Assembly (NCBI RefSeq): GCF_003605645.1
Contig: NZ_QVMU01000001.1
Location: 1-64,000, forward strand
Direction: 5' to 3'
DNA length: 64,000 nt
Origin: Vibrio sinensis
GTDB lineage: Bacteria; Pseudomonadota; Gammaproteobacteria; Enterobacterales; Vibrionaceae
A program made the translations under genes and the position numbers. The notes beneath the pieces are model-generated. The model saw nothing but the letters and a program-made list of their open reading frames with translations. It was not told the origin of the DNA and did not search any database. Positions 32,206-41,526 of the stretch are shown here, piece after piece (position 1 is the stretch's first letter; each line of letters begins with the position of its first letter).

Positions 32206-33369
32206 TTATTGGATAGGTAGGTTATGTTCTACGAGTTTGACGAACATGGTTGCACCAAGAGTGATAATGTTATCGTTGAAGTCATAGTTCGGGTTGTGGA
32301 GTGCAGCGCCTTCATTACCCAAAAACATATAGCTCCCCTCAACATGCTGAAGCATCCAAGCAAAATCTTCGCTACCTGACAAAGGACGACAATTTGCATT
32401 TACTTTTTCTTCACCAAATGCTTCGCTAGCAATTTGAGCAACGAGTCTGGCTTGCTCTGGATTATTGATGGTGGCTGGGCAACTTCCATCTCGAAGTGTC
32501 AGGGTTGCTGTTGCTCCATACATTTGAGCTGTCATTTCAACGATGTCACGAAGGCGTTTTAAAGTGAGTTGGCGAATGTCCTCATTAAATGCACGCACAC
32601 AACCTTTCATCGTTGCGGTCTTAGGCATGATGTTGTATGTATCATGACCTGAATGGACGTCTGCGAACGAAAGAACAACTGATTCCAATGGAGAAATATT
32701 ACGAGATACAATCGATTGTGCAGCAAGAATGACATGGCTCATAATGACAGGCGCATCGATCATGTCTTCAGGCATTGCAGCGTGGCCACCTTTACCCGTT
32801 ATCTCGATATCGAAGCGGTCACAGCTTGCCATGAATGCGCCTTCACAAACCCAAATATGTCCCTCTGGCACATGTGGCATGTTGTGAATGCCGTAGATAC
32901 AATCACATGGGAAACGTTCAAATAGGCCATCATCAATCATTGTTTTGGCACCCGTTAACTCTTCTTCCGCGCTTTGGAATATGAAGTTTACTGTACCGCT
33001 AAATTCACGATGTTGTGATAGATACCATGCTGCTGTAAGAAGCATGGTAATATGCCCATCGTGACCACAAGCGTGCATTACCCCCTCATTTTCTGATATA
33101 TAGTCAAATTGATTCAGCTCTTTTACCGCTAAAGCATCAATATCAGCACGAAGCCCAACGACTTTATCTGATGGGGATTTTCCTTTCAGTACACCAACTA
33201 AACCAGTACCACCGATACCGGTGTGAACTTCATCGAAACCAAAGCCTCGTAGTTTTTCGGCGATCATTTCTGACGTTTTAAATTCTTTGTAGCTGATTTC
33301 TGGGCATCTGTGAAATTCATGACGCCATTCAACGAACATCGCTTTATTATTATTGATTGCTTCAATCAT
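32206..33369 (-). CDS. M20-family metal-dependent amidohydrolase
   Basis: A 387-residue enzyme of the hippurate hydrolase/N-acyl amino acid amidohydrolase group. Dinuclear metal motifs are GLRADIDAL, HACGHDGHITMLL and QSAEEELTGAK (catalytic Glu pair), with ITGKGGHAAMPE in the lid domain and a final LHNPNYDFND His. I start it at the ATG at 33369, preceded by AGGAAAT; the frame runs 28 codons further upstream through a leader with no ribosome site. It would release an amino acid from an N-acyl or amide conjugate. It heads the operon under CdaR. Confidence 0.88.
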   Translation of the reverse strand: MIEAINNNKAMFVEWRHEFHRCPEISYKEFKTSEMIAEKLRGFGFDEVHTGIGGTGLVGVLKGKSPSDKVVGLRADIDALAVKELNQFDYISENEGVMHACGHDGHITMLLTAAWYLSQHREFSGTVNFIFQSAEEELTGAKTMIDDGLFERFPCDCIYGIHNMPHVPEGHIWVCEGAFMASCDRFDIEITGKGGHAAMPEDMIDAPVIMSHVILAAQSIVSRNISPLESVVLSFADVHSGHDTYNIMPKTATMKGCVRAFNEDIRQLTLKRLRDIVEMTAQMYGATATLTLRDGSCPATINNPEQARLVAQIASEAFGEEKVNANCRPLSGSEDFAWMLQHVEGSYMFLGNEGAALHNPNYDFNDNIITLGATMFVKLVEHNLPIQ

Positions 33370-33546
33370 TGGATTTCCTATAAAAATAATTATGATTCGA
33401 GAAAATAAATACAGAGTCTTATAAAGGGGGTAATTTCCAAGAGCACAAATCAAGGAGGTTCTCCCTACAAGTGTGATTATTATGACCTTGGAAACTAAGT
33501 GGGTCTTTGGACATAGTTACAAATTACTATGGGTATAAGTTTGAGA

Positions 33547-33568
33547 TTTTTGTGCATTTGAACAAAAA
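33547..33568. promoter_or_regulatory. Inverted repeat, candidate CdaR operator
   Basis: TTTTTGT, 8 bases, then ACAAAAA, in the gap between the cdaR stop and the amidohydrolase start. Position suits an operator for the operon; the CdaR binding sequence is not certain enough to confirm it. Confidence 0.35.
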
Positions 33569-33573
33569 GCAAT

Positions 33574-34722
33574 TTAACGAGAGCTCAATATCAATGGGAT
33601 GTATAATGTGATAAGTTCGTTTATGTTGCTGATTTTTAATGAGGTTATATCTTCTATCTTATCGAGTCGATACCTAAGAGTATTCCTGTGAATTCCCATT
33701 TTTTTGGCTGTTTGACATATATCACAGTTCTGGTTAAAAAATTCGACCAGTGTTTTTTCTAATACTTTTTTGCTATCAGAAGCTCGAAGAGTATCGAGAG
33801 GTTTGTTTATTTGTTGAGCTTTCCATGAGTCATCTAAACATTCACTTAACAAAATTGGTAATTTATTGTTTTGATAAAATGACGAACCGCTTTTTATATC
33901 GGACATGAAATCTAAAGTTAATTTAGCTGTTTTATACGATTTACTTATGCCGTCTAAATTTGGGAAGTAATCCCCTACAGAGATCAATATTTTTACATTT
34001 TTTATATGTTTAGTTTGATTCAGGAAATCGTTGACCCTTTTTTGTTCATTAATTACAGACCATTCAGAGTTAATGATATCAATTGGCTTGAGCACAATGA
34101 TCTTGTTTGAATAAGCAGAGATCCCTCCAACTAAATTTCCTCGTTCTGGGAATTCGAGAAAGTTGGCAATAGTTTGCATATCATTTAAAGAGACTCGATA
34201 GCTTCCGATAGGTACCACTTTTATTATTGATACAACCCTTGGTTTCGATAGGTCGATATCCAGTGACTCAGCAACAATATTGAACTGCTCTTCATCAAAT
34301 TCATTTTCTTTAATGATTTTCATGACAAGTTCTTCTTTGTGTCTCTTGTGCCATTGTATTTTGGACAGCAAAGAAACTTGTTCGACAATCAATTCAGCCG
34401 TCATTTTAACCAGTTCGCCGTAAGGCTTTACGTCTTCTGGAATACCAGATACACCAACGGCACCAATTACTTTCTCTTTATAGAGTATTGGTAAGTTTAT
34501 CCCTGATTTAACACCCTTAAGATTTATCGAGGTTTCGGGGCTTATCGTAACGATGCGGTTCTCGGTGATAGCAATTATCGACCCCTCATGGCGTTTATTT
34601 AACCTAGATGGATCGCTTGAGCCAATAATAAAGCCAAGCTCGTCCATTACATTAATACTATAAGGGATTATCTTAACAACTCGGCTTACAATTTGAGTTG
34701 CTATGTGTTCGTTCAATCTCAT
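33574..34722 (-). CDS. cdaR: CdaR-family transcriptional regulator
   Basis: A 382-residue regulator. The N-terminal sugar-diacid recognition domain (about 1-135) begins MRLNEHIATQIVSRVVKIIPYSINVMDELG. A central GGDEF-like or linker region follows. The C-terminal helix-turn-helix (about 330-380) is CQTAKKMGIHRNTLRYRLDKIE, as in the PucR/CdaR family. E. coli CdaR activates glucarate, galactarate and glycerate genes in response to diacids or glycerate. Here it precedes the amidohydrolase-kinase-transporter operon on the same strand, so control by glycerate is plausible. Confidence 0.88.
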   Translation of the reverse strand: MRLNEHIATQIVSRVVKIIPYSINVMDELGFIIGSSDPSRLNKRHEGSIIAITENRIVTISPETSINLKGVKSGINLPILYKEKVIGAVGVSGIPEDVKPYGELVKMTAELIVEQVSLLSKIQWHKRHKEELVMKIIKENEFDEEQFNIVAESLDIDLSKPRVVSIIKVVPIGSYRVSLNDMQTIANFLEFPERGNLVGGISAYSNKIIVLKPIDIINSEWSVINEQKRVNDFLNQTKHIKNVKILISVGDYFPNLDGISKSYKTAKLTLDFMSDIKSGSSFYQNNKLPILLSECLDDSWKAQQINKPLDTLRASDSKKVLEKTLVEFFNQNCDICQTAKKMGIHRNTLRYRLDKIEDITSLKISNINELITLYIPLILSSR

Positions 34723-35102
34723 ATAAAATCATTTCCACTTTGACACGTGCAAGCAGTTAATTGACGTTTTAGATCAAGCAATTACGCTATCTAAATCGTT
34801 TGAATAAGACTTGTTGCGAGCCAATTTTTTCATGAACTGACGGGTAAAGTTATTCTCGCTTTGGTGATCGTGTTATTCTCATCAAGAAAAAATATAATCA
34901 GAAAAGGCTTAAATTTTTATGCGATGTTATTCACTAAGTATTTTACCGTACTTAAGTTTGTAATTGCACGAAATCACCTTGTAATAGGTGACTAAACACA
35001 TCATTTTTAGGTGTATCTTCTTTAAGGTTTTGTCACTATGAGTTTTGAGGTGGGCAGTTAGATAGGAGATGCTCGGTAGATTTTTGGCGAAAACAGATAA
35101 AA
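34723..35102. other. Intergenic region between cdaR and the chitinase terminator
   Basis: The right-to-left reading gives the cdaR promoter at the left end. A short hairpin, TCACCT with AGGTGA, is at 34974-34991. No ORF with a ribosome site is seen. Confidence 0.4.
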
Positions 35103-35132
35103 AAAACCAGTCAGTAGAAACTGACTGGTTTT
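35103..35132 (-). terminator. Terminator of the GH19-type chitinase gene
   Basis: A 12-base perfect stem, AAAACCAGTCAG with CTGACTGGTTTT, loop of 6. On the minus strand a T-run follows. Confidence 0.88.
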
Positions 35133-35179
35133 ATTAGCAAGAAAGTAGTTTTCTTTCGCTGATTAGCGCATTAACCAAA

Positions 35180-38100
35180 TTATTGTGGATTAAGACCTAA
35201 TTGCTCTAGTACTAGCTTAAAGTTAGCACGACGCTCTTTAACGTTGTGAACATCACCAGTTGAACAAGTTAGATCTGGACAACCACGGTTTACAATACCA
35301 GATACATCATCGATGAAGTCAGAGCCTTTAAGACCGTTATCAACGTACTTCTTCAGTTCGTTGTGGTAGTTCCAATCTGCATATTGACCGCCTTCATTTG
35401 AGTAAGCCTGTACAGATGTTACCCAGTAGAATAGACCTGCAATCCACTTAATTTCACGGTTCTCTTCAGAGCTACAAATTAGACCTGGGTTTGAACAGAA
35501 ATCAAGTTCAGCGTATAGCGGGTTTTCAGGTGGCGCTTCAACAACAACACCATCAATGGTTTTGCCGATTGTTTCTGGATCAACGTGTGAACGACCTAAG
35601 TAGTGGTTCAAAGTACCGAAGTTTTGACGACCGGTTGTTTGAATTACGCCACGGCCCCACCAGCCGCAACCTTCAACAGTATCTTGGCTGCTGCCATCCC
35701 AAATAAACTTACCTGCTTTTTGTTCAACGTAAGTCTTACAATCGTCACGTTCCCAAACTTGCTTAGAGGTATCTACAGAAGTAGGGACATCATTACAGTG
35801 ACCGTTGTTTGTCCAACGACCAACAGCACCGTTTACTAACAGACCACGCTCTTCAAGTACTGCATCTGGTGCTGCGAATACTGGTGCTGGAGCACCGTAC
35901 CACTTAGCGTGTGTCAGAGCACTTACTTCCATTTTGTTATCACGAGGACAAGAGTATGCGTGATCAAGACCAGAAACAGGGTTTACACCGTAATCTGCGT
36001 ATTTCTGATCAAGTTGACCACAGCTTGCCGTCATTGGGTAATCAGTCGGCGCACCGTACTTGATTTCAGCCCAGTTGTTCTCATCACAAGCGTTGTAACG
36101 AATGGTTTCTTGCATACTTTGCGCTAGGAAAGCGGCAATCGCTACTTTTGCGTATTTGATGTTAGTTGCATCATCAAAGTTTTCATCAAGTAGCCAGAAC
36201 TTGTTGCCTGCAACACCAACGTTATGCATTGCATTCAAGCCTGTCATGAAGTCTGTCCACTTATAAACAGTAGACGGAACCCATTGTGATTGAGGCGTTT
36301 CGTACAAGAATGCGGTGTTATTCATCAAATCTTCTGCATTTGCCAATTCTTGGTTTAATGCATCAATGATGGTTAACTGGCCGTTTTCTGTTGATTCACC
36401 AACATAGTACAACGGCATTTTAGCATTTTGGTACTGCTCGATTTTGCCTGTTAACTCAGCAGTATCTTTGTCAAACAAAATAGCAAATACGTTGCTAAAC
36501 GCAGCCTTACGAATTTGTGGTTTGTTCGCGCCATTACCCATGAAGTAAGCCGAAGCCTGCTCGGTTGGGATGTTATTTAGCATCACTGGCGTTTTAACAA
36601 AGTCAGAAACTTGTTTAACGTACTCAAGAGCATTGTGCCACTGCTCGCTAGTCAATGCTGCAGTTGAGCTTGATTTAGTGAATGCAATGAAGTCAGCTTT
36701 AGTTGCTACGTCTGCTTTGTAAAGCTCTAGTTTGTCTAGAAGATCCGCTGAATAGCTTGATGCTTCATCCCAAACTGATTGGCGACCAGAGTGAGTATCA
36801 AAAGCAAAATCACCAATGCTTAGAGACCAACCATAGTTTGCTTCAGGTGCTAGCGTAGAAATGATGAGGTGATGAGCTTGAGCCCAGCCGTTCAAGTTAT
36901 CGCTTAGCGCGTTGATTTCATCAATGTCAATCTTCTGACCAGTGATATCCATCGCTTTAGTTAGTGCTTCTTTAACAGCGATGCTGCTTGAAGAAAGAGC
37001 TTTATCTTGTGTTGCTTGATCAAGAACATCGCTGTTGATGATGATTGATGCCGAACCTGCTTGAGCAGCAGTTTCAATGATTGATACAAACGTACTTGTT
37101 AGCGCATCGATATCAGTCAAGTCTGCGCTGTTGCTTGCTTCAATCGTTAGCATCGCAGGTGCAGAAGAAGATGGGCTCGCAATAACCAATGTATTTGGCC
37201 AACCTGCTACTTCTAGACGAACTGGGTCCATTGGGTTTGGCAATGAAAGAAGCGGCGCTGTACCTGGTTCTGTGCCATCACAGTTTAGGTGAAGAGACCA
37301 TGAACTGTCGCTACCTGGAATCGTTTGAGTCCAGTAAATCGCAGAGTAAGCGATGTTGTTGTGAACCATAATGTCACCACCTGTCGCGTGATCGCCACGG
37401 GTCCAGTCTGGGTAAACATTGAAGTCTGCACATAATTCGCCAGGAGGTGTTACTGGCGGTAAAACGATTTCTTCTTCAACTGTGATGTTACGGTTTACCG
37501 TTGAAGTTAGACCCTGTGCATCAGTTGCGATAGCTTTTAGTGTAACTTTGCCCACTTGAGTTGGCTGCCAATTACAGGCAAAAGCATCAACTTGAGTTGC
37601 GTCAAATGAACAAATTTGTTTGTTATTTGCTTGCACAACAACTTGAGTCAAATCATCGTCAATATCGGTCGCGTTGACAGATACAGAAACAGTTTCAGTT
37701 TCTTTAATGGTTGCGCCATTGCTTGGTGAGAGGAATTTTACTACTGGTGCAGTAAATTGCTCTTCTTCAGCTTCAACAGTGATGCTCACTTTTGTCGTTG
37801 AAGATAGACCTTCAGCATCAGTCGCTACGGCTTGAAGCGTCACCTGACCTTCTTGAGTTGGTTGCCAGTCACATGCGAATGTGTCTGTGCTCGCAGCATC
37901 AAATGAACAGATTTGCTTGTTGTTCGCTTTAACGACAACAGTCGCCAAGTCATTGTCAGCATCAGTTGCATTCACAGAGATAGCAACAGATTCAGTTACT
38001 TTTACCGCTGAACCATTTGCAGGTGTTACGAAGTTCACGACAGGTGCCACGAAGTCGTCGTTGATATCTGCTTCTACAGTGACATTAACGGATTGCTGCT

Positions 38101-38815
38101 TAAGCTGTTGGTTATTTTTGTCAAAAACAAAAATGTTAACCGTGCGGTTACCAGCGTCTTTAGGTGTCCACGTGTGTGAATAAAACGTTTGACTTTGATC
38201 AATAGCTTTTTGCGCAAGTTTGGTGTTGTTCACCCAAAATTCAACTTTTGCTGCTAGTTCGCCGTCAACACTTGCCTTGATCGTTACTGGTTGGCCAACT
38301 TTTAATACTTGACCTGCAACAGGAGCGATAACTGCCAGTTCTGTAGGTTCAGGTTCGCCAGGACCCGGTTCGTCTGAACACTCTGTTAGTGTCCAAAACC
38401 ATGAACTAGCACTTGGTGTTTCCCATACGCCTGGGTTGTTTTGCGCGATGAAACATTGTCCGTCAAAAGAGACAACATCGCCGTTATCAACCTTGGTTTG
38501 ACCAGGAATAAAAGGAATAATGTCGCCTGGGTTTGGTCCCGGCTCCGGTTCAGGCTCTGGTTCTGGCTCAGGTTCACCTGAACATACCGCTAAATCCCAA
38601 AACCATGAGCTAGCATTTGGAGCTTCCCAAACGCCTGGGTTGTTTTTGGCGATAAAGCATTCACCATTGTAAGCAACCATTTCTCCATTTTGAACTTTTG
38701 TCTCTCCAGGAACAAAAGTAATGACACCAGACGTCGCTGATGCGTCAGCGGCGTAAAGGTATCCACTGAACATAACGCTAGTTAGTGCGACTGTTATTTT
38801 ATTTATTTTTCTCAA
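35180..38815 (-). CDS. Modular secreted GH19-type chitinase with CBM5/12 and Ig-like domains
   Basis: A 1211-residue secreted protein. Order: signal peptide (1-22); CBM5/12 chitin-binding modules at about 38-80 and 100-145, separated by an (EP)n linker; three Ig-like domains (about 155-250, 255-350 and 352-447), the last two near copies with a Cys pair each; a third CBM5/12-like module (about 460-512); a long middle region (about 515-860) with no recognised motif; and a C-terminal GH19-like catalytic domain (about 870-1211). The last holds AFLAQSMQETIRYN (catalytic Glu) and GCGWWGRGVIQTTGRQNFG. It should bind and degrade chitin. It is monocistronic with its own terminator. Confidence 0.87.
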   Translation of the reverse strand: MRKINKITVALTSVMFSGYLYAADASATSGVITFVPGETKVQNGEMVAYNGECFIAKNNPGVWEAPNASSWFWDLAVCSGEPEPEPEPEPEPGPNPGDIIPFIPGQTKVDNGDVVSFDGQCFIAQNNPGVWETPSASSWFWTLTECSDEPGPGEPEPTELAVIAPVAGQVLKVGQPVTIKASVDGELAAKVEFWVNNTKLAQKAIDQSQTFYSHTWTPKDAGNRTVNIFVFDKNNQQLKQQSVNVTVEADINDDFVAPVVNFVTPANGSAVKVTESVAISVNATDADNDLATVVVKANNKQICSFDAASTDTFACDWQPTQEGQVTLQAVATDAEGLSSTTKVSITVEAEEEQFTAPVVKFLSPSNGATIKETETVSVSVNATDIDDDLTQVVVQANNKQICSFDATQVDAFACNWQPTQVGKVTLKAIATDAQGLTSTVNRNITVEEEIVLPPVTPPGELCADFNVYPDWTRGDHATGGDIMVHNNIAYSAIYWTQTIPGSDSSWSLHLNCDGTEPGTAPLLSLPNPMDPVRLEVAGWPNTLVIASPSSSAPAMLTIEASNSADLTDIDALTSTFVSIIETAAQAGSASIIINSDVLDQATQDKALSSSSIAVKEALTKAMDITGQKIDIDEINALSDNLNGWAQAHHLIISTLAPEANYGWSLSIGDFAFDTHSGRQSVWDEASSYSADLLDKLELYKADVATKADFIAFTKSSSTAALTSEQWHNALEYVKQVSDFVKTPVMLNNIPTEQASAYFMGNGANKPQIRKAAFSNVFAILFDKDTAELTGKIEQYQNAKMPLYYVGESTENGQLTIIDALNQELANAEDLMNNTAFLYETPQSQWVPSTVYKWTDFMTGLNAMHNVGVAGNKFWLLDENFDDATNIKYAKVAIAAFLAQSMQETIRYNACDENNWAEIKYGAPTDYPMTASCGQLDQKYADYGVNPVSGLDHAYSCPRDNKMEVSALTHAKWYGAPAPVFAAPDAVLEERGLLVNGAVGRWTNNGHCNDVPTSVDTSKQVWERDDCKTYVEQKAGKFIWDGSSQDTVEGCGWWGRGVIQTTGRQNFGTLNHYLGRSHVDPETIGKTIDGVVVEAPPENPLYAELDFCSNPGLICSSEENREIKWIAGLFYWVTSVQAYSNEGGQYADWNYHNELKKYVDNGLKGSDFIDDVSGIVNRGCPDLTCSTGDVHNVKERRANFKLVLEQLGLNPQ

Positions 38816-39271
38816 GATTCAGTTCTTCTATTATTTAGTTATCCACGAGCATCAATGTATAAGTGATTAGTTGTGTAAATGCGATTTGTAATAAATCTCT
38901 AATCAAGGAAGCAGGCATTATTAGCGTGGACTCTATGCCTATAATAGAAAGTATAAATGAACGGTTACATTTTTTGCCACCGTTTCGTCTGTCAGTTATT
39001 TCCTACATGTATAAATATAAGCAGTAGACTCTCATGAGTGCTTGTGATTAATCTCTTGTTAAGTTGTTTGTAATCAATGACTTAAGTCGTTGTTTCTTTT
39101 CCTGTGTTACAGGCTGCATTTTTGATTATCATCGTTGTTTTGTGGCAGGAAACTGCTATTAGTATCAATGAGATAACGCTAATTAACATCAAGAGTAAAA
39201 TTGAGCCTGTTAATATTTATTCATTATTGTTATTAATTACCAACAAACTTATATCTTGAGGAGGGTGAAAT
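38816..39271. other. Intergenic region upstream of the chitinase gene
   Basis: AT-rich. It carries the chitinase promoter (minus strand) at its left and the leader of a mini-ORF (plus strand) at its right. A possible plus-strand promoter is TTGAGC at 39201 with TATTGT at 39225. Nothing else is recognised. Confidence 0.4.
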
Positions 39272-39319
39272 ATGCCTATTGGTGGATTATATCTTGGCGT
39301 GTTTTTTGAAATTATATGA
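39272..39319 (+). CDS. Putative 15-residue hydrophobic small protein
   Basis: ATG at 39272 is preceded at 39259-39264 by AGGAGG, a perfect ribosome site with 7-base spacing. The frame encodes MPIGGLYLGVFFEII and stops at TGA. A T-rich intrinsic terminator starts 23 bases later. A complete small transcription unit is thus visible. The peptide is too short for family assignment. It could be a small membrane protein or a leader peptide; no downstream gene on this strand would be attenuated by it. Confidence 0.45.
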   Translation: MPIGGLYLGVFFEII

Positions 39320-39342
39320 TATTAATTCCAAATATTTTTCAA

Positions 39343-39376
39343 CCTAGCTTAAAATATAAGCTAAGTTTATTTTTTG
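39343..39376 (+). terminator. Plus-strand terminator after the mini-ORF
   Basis: CCTAGCTTA pairs with TAAGCTAAG (one mismatch), followed by TTTATTTTTT. No other plus-strand gene in the region needs it. Confidence 0.65.
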
Positions 39377-39474
39377 GTGTTAATGCCCAAATCCTCATAT
39401 TAGTTCTGATTTTTAGATTTAATATGAAAAGTGTGATGTTGAATTGTATAAGTGTAGAAATCAAGAATAGAGCA

Positions 39475-39497
39475 AAGCCCCTTTAAGTAAGAGGCTT
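39475..39497 (-). terminator. Probable terminator of acr3
   Basis: AAGCCCCTT pairs with AAGAGGCTT (one mismatch) about 70 bases past the acr3 stop; a T-rich tract follows on the minus strand. Confidence 0.5.
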
Positions 39498-39568
39498 ATC
39501 GATTATCGATAGTTGATGGGCAATCAAACGTCAGTTGCGCGTTATATAGCCAATGATTCCACAGCTAT

Positions 39569-40624
39569 TTATTCTGTATAACGTTGCTTTAACTTCAGTG
39601 CGATATTCACCAACGCAATGAGCACCGGAACTTCGATCAAAGGTCCAATAACACCCGCAAAAGCTTGGTCTGAATTCAATCCAAATACAGCAATGGAAAC
39701 GGCAATAGCGAGTTCAAAGTTGTTCCCTGTTGCGGTAAAAGCAATCGACGCATTCTTGTCGTATTCGATGCCTATGCGTTTGCCCACGAAAAAGCTGACA
39801 AAGAACATCACAAAGAAGTAAATGGTCAGAGGTATCGCGATACGAACTACGTCAAAGGGTAACTCCAGTATCATCTCTCCTTTGAGGCTAAACATCAGAA
39901 CGATGGTGCCTAGTAAGGCAATCAGTGTGATGGGGGAGATGGTTGGGATGAATACTTCGTTATACCAATCTAAGCCTTTGGCTTTGACCAGCACTTTTCG
40001 GCTTAAAAAACCCGCTAAGAATGGAATGCCAAGATAGATAAGCACACTTTCTGCGATATCGAGGATAGAGATATCAACATCAAATCCTTGATAACCAAAT
40101 AGCGGAGGCAGAACGCTAATAAACAACCATGCCATAAAGCTATAAGTCACAATTTGAAAAGCACTGTTAATAGCAACTAATGCGGCGCCATACTCTTTAT
40201 TCCCGCCACCAATATCGTTCCAAACTAGAACCATGGCAATACAACGAGCTAGCCCAATAAGGATGATACCCACCATATAACCAGGCTTGTCGGCTAAGAA
40301 AGTAATAGCAAGGATAAACATTAAAATAGGGCCAACTATCCAGTTCATGAACAAAGATAGTTTGATGGCTTTCTTATCTTTACGAACTTTTCCCAATAGG
40401 CTGTAGTCCACTTTTGCCAAAGGGGGATACATCATCAAAATTAGACCGATAGCAAGAGGAATGTTGGTACTCCCAACAGACATGGTTTGGTTCCATTCGG
40501 CAATCTGAGGGAATTGCGCCCCAAGTGCCACGCCAACCGCCATAGCAAGAAAAATCCATACGGTTAAGTATCGATCTAATAACTTCAATTTTGGTTGAGA
40601 TTGTGCAGTAGTTACATTTATCAT
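39569..40624 (-). CDS. acr3: Acr3-type arsenite efflux transporter
   Basis: A 351-residue, ten-span protein of the Acr3 family, which extrudes As(III). Family signatures are [20 protein letters not shown], containing the conserved Cys needed for arsenite transport, [20 protein letters not shown] and [12 protein letters not shown]. The length is normal. Unusually, neither an arsR repressor nor an arsC reductase adjoins it: the next gene on this strand is nsrR, 355 bases upstream. A strong ribosome site is not obvious before the ATG. Confidence 0.92.
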   Translation of the reverse strand: MINVTTAQSQPKLKLLDRYLTVWIFLAMAVGVALGAQFPQIAEWNQTMSVGSTNIPLAIGLILMMYPPLAKVDYSLLGKVRKDKKAIKLSLFMNWIVGPILMFILAITFLADKPGYMVGIILIGLARCIAMVLVWNDIGGGNKEYGAALVAINSAFQIVTYSFMAWLFISVLPPLFGYQGFDVDISILDIAESVLIYLGIPFLAGFLSRKVLVKAKGLDWYNEVFIPTISPITLIALLGTIVLMFSLKGEMILELPFDVVRIAIPLTIYFFVMFFVSFFVGKRIGIEYDKNASIAFTATGNNFELAIAVSIAVFGLNSDQAFAGVIGPLIEVPVLIALVNIALKLKQRYTE

Positions 40625-40979
40625 AATAACATTTAATCGTTTATCGTCGAATTACGATTGATATTAGTTGTAGAGTAAAAACCGGTCAAGGAAAGAATTC
40701 GTATTTGTTGTAGTTTTTGATGGAGGAATAAGATGGAAATAGTCGGCTTTAACATGGCTTTCCATCTCTATTTATTGATTTTTATGGATTAAATTTTGAA
40801 CGCTTATTGGGGGGCGTTTGAGAAGACACTTAAGGCTTTTTAGGGAGAGGAGACGATTGTCGTCTACGCTAGTTATTAGCGATTGAAAGCGTCTCACCAT
40901 AACAAAGAGAAGTATGAGCTATCAAAAATGTAGACAAACCAAGGTGCCTAGATGTGGGCAGAAGAGGTCTGCCAGCGAA
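40625..40979. other. Intergenic region between acr3 and nsrR
   Basis: It should hold the acr3 promoter at its left end. A mini-ORF lies at 40733-40792 on the plus strand. AGACGA-TTG-TCGTCT at 40851-40865 is a short perfect inverted repeat without a T-run. Confidence 0.4.
40733..40792 (+). CDS. Putative 19-residue hydrophobic small protein
   Basis: ATG at 40733 has GGAGG 6 bases upstream. The frame encodes MEIVGFNMAFHLYLLIFMD and ends in TAA. The peptide is strongly hydrophobic, like small membrane proteins. No clean terminator or promoter is evident, so this is weaker than the mini-ORF at 39272. It would be transcribed divergently from acr3. Confidence 0.3.
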   Translation: MEIVGFNMAFHLYLLIFMD

Positions 40980-41405
40980 TTAAGGTCGCGCAAGTAGGAT
41001 TAATAACTCTGAATTACCGTTCAATAATTCATCAATAGTGCAGCGGTCTAGTTCATTAAGAAAAGCCATTTTAGCTTTGGCTAAGGTCTCTTTTAGGCGA
41101 CATGCCGGCGTTATATGGCAGAATTCAGCTGAACAATTCACCAGTTCAAGTGGTTCTAAATCACGGACTACACCGCCAACAGTAATATTTTTTGCTGGTT
41201 TCATTAAGCGTATACCGCCGTTTTTACCACGTACGGTATGGATATAATCAAGTTGACCAAGTCGATTGATCACCTTGACCATGTGATTGCGAGAAACTCC
41301 AAATAAATCAGTAACCTCTGTTATGTTTGTTAGTTCGTCATCGGGCAGTGATGCGAGGTAAATTAATGTTCTCAACGCGTAATCAGTAAAGCTGGTTAGC
41401 TGCAT
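40980..41405 (-). CDS. nsrR: Nitric oxide-sensing Rrf2-family repressor
   Basis: A 141-residue regulator. The winged helix contains [20 protein letters not shown] and [20 protein letters not shown]. The [Fe-S] ligands Cys91, Cys96 and Cys102 match E. coli NsrR in number and position. I start it at the ATG at 41405, preceded by GGAGGAGAG; the frame opens eight codons earlier without a ribosome site. It is divergent from hmp, whose control region holds two NsrR boxes, so it should repress hmp and itself until NO damages the cluster. Confidence 0.94.
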   Translation of the reverse strand: MQLTSFTDYALRTLIYLASLPDDELTNITEVTDLFGVSRNHMVKVINRLGQLDYIHTVRGKNGGIRLMKPAKNITVGGVVRDLEPLELVNCSAEFCHITPACRLKETLAKAKMAFLNELDRCTIDELLNGNSELLILLARP

Positions 41406-41452
41406 GGGGCTCTCCTCCATAGAAATCAAAGTGTAATTCTATTCTTGATCGA

Positions 41453-41475
41453 AAGATATATTTGAGATACAACTT
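41453..41475. promoter_or_regulatory. NsrR box 1
   Basis: A 23-base site starting AAGATATATTT and ending GATACAACTT. It fits the NsrR consensus (AAGATGCATTT-N-AAATGCATCTT type), with near-perfect outer arms. Confidence 0.75.
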
Positions 41476-41477
41476 TA

Positions 41478-41500
41478 AACATGCATTTTAAATGCAACTT
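41478..41500. promoter_or_regulatory. NsrR box 2
   Basis: A 23-base site starting AACATGCATTT and ending AAATGCAACTT, an almost perfect inverted repeat matching the NsrR consensus. It ends 26 bases before the hmp start and lies 25 bases centre to centre from box 1. Confidence 0.85.
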
Positions 41501-41526
41501 AAAACAAATAATAAAAGGAAGTCGCT

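Noticed and set aside
35491..38183. Plus-strand ORFs of 60-100 codons opposite the chitinase gene
   Set aside because: They are shadows of the repetitive chitinase sequence; none has a ribosome site or known motif.
38541..38580. Short tandem DNA repeat that might be a microsatellite or CRISPR-like array
   Set aside because: It encodes the (Glu-Pro)n linker between chitin-binding modules, a normal protein linker.
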